From Gammaproteobacteria bacterium (lineage in GTDB: Bacteria; Pseudomonadota; Gammaproteobacteria; UBA6429; Thiohalophilaceae), in assembly GCA_003233255.1 (NCBI GenBank), contig QILH01000235.1, forward strand, positions 1 to 11,723: a stretch of 11,723 bases of DNA. The letters run 5' to 3'. The notes under the pieces are model-generated. The model saw only the letters and a list, made by a program, of their open reading frames with translations, ran no database searches and was not told the origin of the DNA. Every line of letters begins with the position of its first letter. Positions within the stretch are counted from its first letter, which is position 1. The position numbers were made by a program, and so were the translations under genes. Below are positions 7,351 through 11,723 of the stretch, piece after piece.

Positions 7351-7426
7351 TGGCTCCCCAGCCCGGGCTCGAACCAGGGACCCAATGATTAACAGTCATT
7401 TGCTCTACCAACTGAGCTACTGGGGA
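7351..7426 (-). tRNA. tRNA-Asn (anticodon GUU)
   Basis: A 76-nt cloverleaf on the - strand with the CCA encoded. The 7-bp acceptor stem is TCCCCAG/CTGGGGA with discriminator G. The D-arm contains AGCTCAGTTGGTAGAGC. The anticodon loop CTGTTAA gives GUU, for Asn. The T-arm is CCTGG-TTCGAGC-CCGGG. It lies downstream of the fimT-like gene on the same strand, but has its own promoter-like sequence and its own terminator. Its 3' 22 bases are duplicated at 7191-7212. Confidence 0.97.
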
Positions 7427-7437
7427 ATAAGGCCGGT

Positions 7438-7466
7438 ATGGTACTCATGCCCTTGGGTCAGGTCAA
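7438..7466 (-). promoter_or_regulatory. Predicted sigma-70 promoter of tRNA-Asn
   Basis: On the - strand, TTGACC (7466-7461) and TACCAT (7443-7438) are separated by exactly 17 bases and lie 11 bases before the mature tRNA 5' end. The GC-rich stretch ACCGGCC that follows is like the discriminators of stable-RNA promoters under stringent control. It falls between the pseudopilin stop and the tRNA. Prediction by motif only. Confidence 0.6.
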
Positions 7467-7473
7467 CTCGAGA

Positions 7474-8025
7474 TCAGGATTTGTCCCCACATTTAATTGG
7501 CTTTCCATCGGCTCGGGTATCACTGAGCCGAATTCGACCTGATTTCCTTAAAATCAATGCCTTAGAGCGTTTTGGGGCCTTTGGATTACAGACGTAAAAG
7601 GTGCCATTGGTTCGCGTCAAGCCGGATGGTCGATAGGTGATGTAGTGTCTTGAGCCAAAGGCCCGGTATTCAATTTGGGTATTGCTGGAAACGGCTCGAT
7701 TTACAAAAATAAGCCGCTCATCTTCAGTGCGATGACGGTTACGGTCGTCATCAGCAAACACGATCCAGCCTTGTGTCCATTTTCCGGTTCGAATACAGCT
7801 TTTGCCATCAGAGGATTTACAGATGACGGTTTGTTCTTTTTGATGAACGGCATTTGAGCGCGTTAAGTGTAAACTGGCGCGGAGGTTATTGACGTGGGTA
7901 GCCAGACGGTTTTGCTCAATTAAATTTGCCATGCTGGGAATGGCAAGTCCAAATAAGATTGAACCCGCCGCCATGGTGGTCAGTATTTCAAGCAGGGTAA
8001 TACCGAAAGCAATTCCTTTTGGCAT
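7474..8025 (-). CDS. fimT: GspH/FimT-family minor pseudopilin
   Basis: 183 residues. A short leader MPKGIAFG is followed by ITLLEILTTMAAGSILFGLAIP. This is a type III prepilin signal: Gly8 is -1, Ile9 is +1 and Glu13 is the conserved +5 Glu, then a hydrophobic helix. PilD cleavage after Gly8 is expected, followed by assembly in the inner membrane into a type IV pilus or type II secretion pseudopilus tip. The globular part has the GspH-type GWIVFADDD strand (86-93), four cysteines (69, 77, 146, 179) that could form two disulfides, and GRIR at 163-166. GRIR matches the GRxR motif reported for DNA-binding FimT proteins in natural transformation, from memory of the Legionella work. The start is supported by AAGGAG six bases upstream. 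No other pilus gene is nearby, so it is an orphan. The gene symbol is tentative; GspH cannot be ruled out. Confidence 0.85.
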   Translation of the reverse strand: MPKGIAFGITLLEILTTMAAGSILFGLAIPSMANLIEQNRLATHVNNLRASLHLTRSNAVHQKEQTVICKSSDGKSCIRTGKWTQGWIVFADDDRNRHRTEDERLIFVNRAVSSNTQIEYRAFGSRHYITYRPSGLTRTNGTFYVCNPKAPKRSKALILRKSGRIRLSDTRADGKPIKCGDKS

Positions 8026-8200
8026 GATGTGCTCCTTGCATCGAGGTTAGTCCATTCGTGGAAGAATCATTCTTCATTGTCGGTGGGGAAATTAAAGAAG
8101 ACATCCTTGTCTACCCCCCACATCCATGTTGGAGATAAGACTAAGGTAGATTGGATAGAGTGTCTGTCAGACGATGCCGCGACTTATCGTAGGAGTTTGC
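8026..8200 (-). promoter_or_regulatory. Hairpin-rich leader region of the fimT-like gene
   Basis: 175 non-coding bases lie between the aminotransferase stop and the pseudopilin start. They contain several short dyads: GAAGAAT-C-ATTCTTC (8061-8075); a nested pair with outer GTGGGG/CCCCAC (8083-8088 with 8116-8121) around inner AGACA/TGTCT (8099-8103 with 8108-8112); and GTCTG-T-CAGAC (8162-8172). GTAGG/CCTAC (8189-8193 with 8200-8204) overlaps the aminotransferase stop codon. No convincing -35/-10 pair was found. The region could hold a structured 5' UTR, operators or a weak terminator; no known riboswitch class was recognised. Confidence 0.35.
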
Positions 8201-9388
8201 CTACAAATCCAGACATTCGGAGATGCGGTTTAGTGCCTCAGTTAGCACGTCTTCGCCAACGGCGAAGGAAAGTCGCATGTGGCCTGGGGCGCCAAAGGCG
8301 GAGCCGGGTACGAGTGCCACGCCGGCATGTTCGAGTAAATATTCGGCGAGCTGGATATCATCGTTAAATTTGCTGGATGAGTCGATTATCTGTTTAAAGT
8401 TTGGAAAACTGTAAAAGGTACCCATTGAGGGCAAACAGCTGATTTGATCCATATCCTGGAGACGATCTAATACCCGATCGTGGCGCTTTTTGAATTCCTG
8501 TAGTCGCTCCTGAATGTAACTTTGATCACCTGCTAATGCTTCAACGGCGGCGGCCTGCGAGATCGAGCTGGCGTTCGAGGTACTTTGCGACTGGATTTTT
8601 TTCATCCCGGCAATAAGATCGGCCGGGCCGCCGGCATAACCAATCCGCCAGCCGGTCATCGAATAGGCCTTGGAAACCCCATTCAGCACAATAGTGCGCT
8701 CATATAGATCCGGGCAGACGTTGACGATGTTGGCAAAGGGTTCATCGGTCCAGAGGATGTGCTCATACATATCGTCGGTGGCAATCAGGATGTCAGGGTG
8801 TTGCATCAGCACTTCAGCCAGCCCGGATAACTCGGCACGATTGTACGAGCGACCGGTTGGATTCGAGGGACTGTTCAGAACGACAAGACGAGTTTTACGG
8901 GTAATCGCCGCGTCGAGTTGCTCAGGAGTGATGCTAAAGCCATTTTTCATACTGCCATCGACGAAAACCGGCTCTCCACCGGCTAACAACACCATATCAG
9001 GATAGGAGACCCAATACGGAGCAGGAATAATCACTTCATCCCCCGCATTGAGCAGGGCCTGAGCAAGGTTAAAAAAGCTCTGTTTTCCGCCAGAGGAGAC
9101 TAAAATCTGATTGGGCGCGTAACTCAAGTGATTCTCGCGATTAAATTTGTCGATGATGGCCGTTTTTAGCTCAGCCGTACCATCGACCGCGGTATACTTG
9201 GTCTTGCCTTGTTCAATCGCTGAAATCGCCGCCTGTTTTATGTTGTCGGGTGTGTCAAAATCCGGCTCGCCGGCCCCCAAACCAATGATATCCTTGCCCT
9301 CGGCGCGCAGGGCATTGGCGCGTGCGGTGACCGCAAGGGTGGGTGATGGTTTGACTCGTTTTAGGCGGTCAGCAAGTTTAATATCCAA
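8201..9388 (-). CDS. Pyridoxal-phosphate aspartate aminotransferase (class I, subgroup Ib)
   Basis: 395 residues. The N-terminus (LADRLKRVKPSPTLAVTARANALRAEGKDIIGLGAGEPDFDTP) is that of subgroup Ib aspartate/prephenate aminotransferases (aatA/aspC type). PLP-site residues are visible: Trp126 in APYWVSYPD, Asn176 in SPSNPTG, Asp205 and Tyr208 in ATDDMYEH, the Schiff-base Lys240 in NGVSKAYSMTGWRIG, Arg248, and Arg372 (GHMRLSFA), which binds the substrate alpha-carboxylate. Reaction: aspartate + 2-oxoglutarate to oxaloacetate + glutamate, cytoplasmic. The start is TTG (9388-9386), supported by AGGAG seven bases upstream and by the homologous N-terminal length; there is no in-frame ATG at the right place. 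It is divergent from uvrB and upstream of the fimT-like gene on the same strand. Related prephenate or tyrosine specificity cannot be excluded. Confidence 0.93.
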   Translation of the reverse strand: MDIKLADRLKRVKPSPTLAVTARANALRAEGKDIIGLGAGEPDFDTPDNIKQAAISAIEQGKTKYTAVDGTAELKTAIIDKFNRENHLSYAPNQILVSSGGKQSFFNLAQALLNAGDEVIIPAPYWVSYPDMVLLAGGEPVFVDGSMKNGFSITPEQLDAAITRKTRLVVLNSPSNPTGRSYNRAELSGLAEVLMQHPDILIATDDMYEHILWTDEPFANIVNVCPDLYERTIVLNGVSKAYSMTGWRIGYAGGPADLIAGMKKIQSQSTSNASSISQAAAVEALAGDQSYIQERLQEFKKRHDRVLDRLQDMDQISCLPSMGTFYSFPNFKQIIDSSSKFNDDIQLAEYLLEHAGVALVPGSAFGAPGHMRLSFAVGEDVLTEALNRISECLDL

Positions 9389-9424
9389 CGACAGACTCCT
9401 GAAGATGCGTTTTCAAAGGCGTGT

Positions 9425-9453
9425 AATATACTGGAAATAGATAGGTAACTGAA
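9425..9453 (-). promoter_or_regulatory. Predicted promoter of the aminotransferase gene
   Basis: On the - strand, TTCAGT (9453-9448) and TATATT (9430-9425) are 17 bases apart. The -10 matches consensus at 5 of 6 positions and the -35 is weak. It lies about 37 bases before the TTG start, inside the 69-base divergent spacer, so it overlaps any uvrB promoter on the other strand. Motif prediction only. Confidence 0.45.
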
Positions 9454-9457
9454 CTAA

Positions 9458-11476
9458 ATGAATAAAGCTTTTGAGCTGGTATCTGAATTCGAGCCGCAGG
9501 GTGATCAACCTGCCGCGATTAAGCAACTACAGGAAGGATTGCAAGCCGGAGAGGCTGGAATGACCCTGTTAGGGGTAACGGGATCAGGGAAAACCTACAC
9601 AGTCGCCTCTGTTATCAACAATCTACAACGGCCGGCATTGATTCTGGCCCACAATAAAACCCTGGCCGCTCAGCTTTACGGCGAGATGCGGGAGTTTTTC
9701 CCCGATAACTCCGTCGAATACTTTGTTTCTTATTATGATTACTACCAGCCCGAGGCCTATGTGCCCTCGTCCGGTACATTCATCGAAAAAGATGCCTCAA
9801 TCAACGAACATATTGAGCAAATGCGCCTGTCCGCCACCAAGGCCTTACTGGAAAGACATGACACAATTATAGTGGCCACGGTCTCGGCCATTTACGGTCT
9901 GGGCGATCCTCAATCCTATATGAGTATGTTATTACACGTGGTGCGCGGCGACATTATTGATCGGCGCGATATCCTTAGACGGCTGGTTGATATTCAGTAT
10001 TCCCGTAACGATACCGAACTGCGTCGCGGCACCTACCGAGTACGGGGTGAGGTGATCGACATTTACCCGGCCGATTCCGAAAAGAATGCGGTACGCATTG
10101 AGCTGTTTGACGAGGAAGTTGAAAACATCAGCTACTTCGATCCATTAACGGGGGAAGTTTTACAACGGGTGCCCCGAGTCACCATTTACCCCAAAACCCA
10201 TTACGTGACACCGCGAGAACGAATCTTGTCGGCTATTGATAAAATAAAAGAAGAGTTACGTGAACGACTCGCCCACCTGACCGAGAATAATAAACTGGTC
10301 GAGGCCCAACGCCTCAGTGAACGCACACAATATGATCTTGAGATGATGGTTGAGCTGGGCTATTGCTCCGGGATTGAAAACTATTCGCGCTATTTATCCG
10401 GGCGTGAGCCGGGCGAACCGCCACCGACCTTGATGGATTACCTGCCGGATGATGCTTTGCTTATCATTGATGAATCGCATGCCACCATTCCGCAGCTGGG
10501 TGCAATGTATAAAGGCGATCGGGCACGTAAAACAAACCTGGTTGACTATGGTTTTCGTCTGCCCTCGGCAATGGACAACCGACCGCTGCGATTTGACGAA
10601 TTTGAAAAACTGGCCCCGCAAACGATTTATGTCTCGGCTACGCCGGGGAAATATGAAACGGAAAGCGGTAATACGGTGGTTGAGCAGGTGGTACGCCCAA
10701 CGGGCTTGATCGATCCGATGATTGAGATACGGCCGGCCACGAGTCAGATTGACGACTTACTCTCGGAGATACGACCGCGAGCCGAGCAAGGTGAACGAGT
10801 CCTCGTGACGACACTGACCAAACGGATGGCAGAAGACTTAACCGATTATCTGAATGATCATGCGGTACGGGTGCGCTACATGCATTCGGATATTGATACC
10901 GTAGAACGGGTTGAGATCATACGTGATCTACGTCTGGGTGTATTTGATGTGCTGGTTGGGATTAATTTACTGCGTGAAGGGCTAGATATCCCCGAAGTCT
11001 CGCTGGTCGCGATACTTGACGCCGACAAGGAAGGCTTTTTGCGCTCGGATCGTTCACTGATTCAGACCATCGGACGAGCGGCTCGAAATGTGAAGGGGAT
11101 CGCTATTCTTTATGCGGATAAGATAACGGGGTCAATGCAGAGAGCGATGGAAGAGACCGATCGACGCCGTGAAAAGCAGCTTGAATATAATAAGAAACAC
11201 AACATCACCCCTAAAAGCATTACTAAAAAAGTGTCAGACATCATGGAAGGAGCGTATGGAGCGGTAAATGCGCGTAATCCTAAGGCTTATGGTCGGGTTG
11301 CTGAAGATATGGCGGATTATTCATCGCTATCTGGGCAGGAATTAGGCAAAAAAATAGTGCAACTGGAAGAACAGATGTATAACCATGCTCAAAATCTGGA
11401 GTTTGAAGAGGCGGCCAGGATGCGCGATGAAGTGTTGTTGTTGCAAAGACGACAGATGGATATCCTTGAAGCTTAA
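9458..11476 (+). CDS. uvrB: Excinuclease ABC subunit B (UvrB)
   Basis: 672 residues, the usual length for UvrB. Walker A is GVTGSGKT at 39-46. The beta-hairpin that clamps DNA is the tyrosine-rich YFVSYYDYYQPEAYVPSSGTF region, about residues 88-108. Walker B/DEAD-like IIDESH is at 336-341, helicase motif VI QTIGRAARN at 536-544, and the C-terminal UVR (UvrC-binding coiled-coil) domain lies at about 630-665 with LEFEEAARMRDE. Role: with UvrA it verifies lesions in nucleotide-excision repair, loads onto damaged DNA and recruits UvrC for dual incision. The ATG start fits homologues (MNKAFELVSEFEPQGDQP). The ribosome-binding site is weak (AGG about 12 bases upstream). The upstream spacer contains no recognisable LexA box. 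GC content is clearly higher than in the polysaccharide genes to the left. Confidence 0.98.
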   Translation: MNKAFELVSEFEPQGDQPAAIKQLQEGLQAGEAGMTLLGVTGSGKTYTVASVINNLQRPALILAHNKTLAAQLYGEMREFFPDNSVEYFVSYYDYYQPEAYVPSSGTFIEKDASINEHIEQMRLSATKALLERHDTIIVATVSAIYGLGDPQSYMSMLLHVVRGDIIDRRDILRRLVDIQYSRNDTELRRGTYRVRGEVIDIYPADSEKNAVRIELFDEEVENISYFDPLTGEVLQRVPRVTIYPKTHYVTPRERILSAIDKIKEELRERLAHLTENNKLVEAQRLSERTQYDLEMMVELGYCSGIENYSRYLSGREPGEPPPTLMDYLPDDALLIIDESHATIPQLGAMYKGDRARKTNLVDYGFRLPSAMDNRPLRFDEFEKLAPQTIYVSATPGKYETESGNTVVEQVVRPTGLIDPMIEIRPATSQIDDLLSEIRPRAEQGERVLVTTLTKRMAEDLTDYLNDHAVRVRYMHSDIDTVERVEIIRDLRLGVFDVLVGINLLREGLDIPEVSLVAILDADKEGFLRSDRSLIQTIGRAARNVKGIAILYADKITGSMQRAMEETDRRREKQLEYNKKHNITPKSITKKVSDIMEGAYGAVNARNPKAYGRVAEDMADYSSLSGQELGKKIVQLEEQMYNHAQNLEFEEAARMRDEVLLLQRRQMDILEA

Positions 11477-11497
11477 TCAACAGCTTACCTTTACAAT

Positions 11498-11512
11498 GTT
11501 CAACTGTTGAAC
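11498..11512. promoter_or_regulatory. Operator-like palindrome, copy 1
   Basis: GTTCAACTGTTGAAC is a perfect 6-bp inverted repeat (GTTCAA/TTGAAC) around CTG, 22 bases after the uvrB stop. The same arms recur at 11521-11535. The size and symmetry are like the binding site of a dimeric helix-turn-helix regulator such as a TetR-type protein. Because T-rich TATCTTTT follows, a weak uvrB terminator is an alternative. Confidence 0.5.
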
Positions 11513-11520
11513 TATCTTTT

Positions 11521-11535
11521 GTTCAAGGGTTGAAC
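11521..11535. promoter_or_regulatory. Operator-like palindrome, copy 2
   Basis: GTTCAAGGGTTGAAC has the same arms as copy 1 with GGG in the centre. The two centres are 23 bp apart, just over two helical turns, which would allow two dimers to bind on nearly the same face of the DNA. A degenerate third element TCAACTGATG follows at 11547-11556. The controlled gene is presumably to the right of the window. Confidence 0.5.
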
Positions 11536-11612
11536 GGTAACAATTGTCAACTGATGGCTACATGTGTTGTGTCTAAATGGATACGGCATGGCGGTAGCGT
11601 CTTTAATTATAA

Positions 11613-11723
11613 GATATTAGATTGTTGGAAAATTTCAATACACCCAAACATAGAATCTATGCCGATAGAAACCAGACTCAAATGCCTGAAGATTTAATTC
11701 TCCTGAAAGAATCTATTGATGGT
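11613..11723 (+). CDS. Possible start of a gene running off the right edge
   Basis: After an in-frame stop at 11610-11612 this frame stays open to the window end (37 codons). Possible starts are TTG at 11622 or ATG at 11682, the latter giving only MPEDLILLKESIDG before the edge. Neither has a clear Shine-Dalgarno. The peptide is not recognised. It may be the N-terminus of a hypothetical protein or chance; the rest of 11477-11612 holds only the palindromes. Confidence 0.25.

Noticed and set aside
7169..7411. 80-codon open frame on the - strand across the tRNA
   Set aside because: It runs through the tRNA-Asn gene, its terminator and the duplicated tRNA end. No ribosome-binding site or family resemblance was seen; an artefact of RNA sequence.
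7289..7597. 102-codon open frame on the + strand
   Set aside because: It is antisense to the tRNA and to the pseudopilin 3' end, with tRNA-derived peptide sequence and no family similarity.
8026..8204. c-di-GMP (GEMM) riboswitch upstream of fimT
   Set aside because: A GGCAAAC string is present near the aminotransferase stop, but the rest of the GEMM core (paired helices and the GACGCAAAGC-type segment) is absent.
8029..8367. 112-codon open frame on the + strand in the fimT leader
   Set aside because: Most of it is antisense to the aminotransferase 3' end, and its arginine-rich peptide is typical of a shadow frame.
9147..9440. 97-codon open frame on the + strand before uvrB
   Set aside because: Antisense to the aminotransferase N-terminus; the opposite frame has a full set of catalytic residues.
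1..11723. CRISPR array, insertion sequence or transposase
   Set aside because: No regularly spaced repeats, transposase-like protein or terminal inverted repeats were seen; the only exact long repeat noticed is the tRNA-end duplication.

Overview
The window looks like chromosomal DNA from a gammaproteobacterium. The inference rests on the divergent aspartate aminotransferase/uvrB pair, the lone FimT-type pseudopilin and the general protein similarity; genus cannot be read from the sequence. All genes are densely packed and intact except where the window cuts them at its two ends.

Region 1 (2-7165, + strand) is one tightly spaced run of eight genes, probably an operon or its 3' part. In order they are: the C-terminus of a UbiA-family prenyltransferase, a DprE1-type FAD oxidase, a DprE2-type short-chain reductase, an extended-SDR NAD-dependent epimerase-like protein, a flavin oxidoreductase of the amine-oxidase/PPOX type, a four-helix GtrA-family membrane protein, UDP-glucose 6-dehydrogenase (ugd) and UTP-glucose-1-phosphate uridylyltransferase (galU). 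UbiA + DprE1 + DprE2 + GtrA is the gene set that mycobacteria use to make polyprenyl-phosphoryl-arabinose and handle it at the membrane. The set therefore predicts a lipid-linked D-arabinofuranose donor in a Gram-negative. GalU and Ugd would supply UDP-glucose and UDP-glucuronate for a surface glycan. No glycosyltransferase, polymerase or ligase lies in the window, so the acceptor is not visible.

Region 2 (7166-7426) is a short convergent junction. A tRNA-Asn(GUU) gene on the - strand is followed by a strong intrinsic terminator. The last 22 bases of the tRNA are repeated exactly 160 bp further on, next to the end of galU. This has the geometry of an integrase attachment-site duplication and coincides with a visible rise in GC content to the right.

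Region 3 (7427-9388, - strand) holds a FimT/GspH-type minor pseudopilin with a 175-base, hairpin-rich leader, and upstream of it a class I aminotransferase starting at TTG. Region 4 (9389-11476) is a short divergent promoter region and full-length uvrB. Region 5 (11477-11723) has no convincing complete gene. It carries two 15-bp GTTCAA-N3-TTGAAC palindromes, operator-like, and possibly the beginning of a further gene running off the right end.
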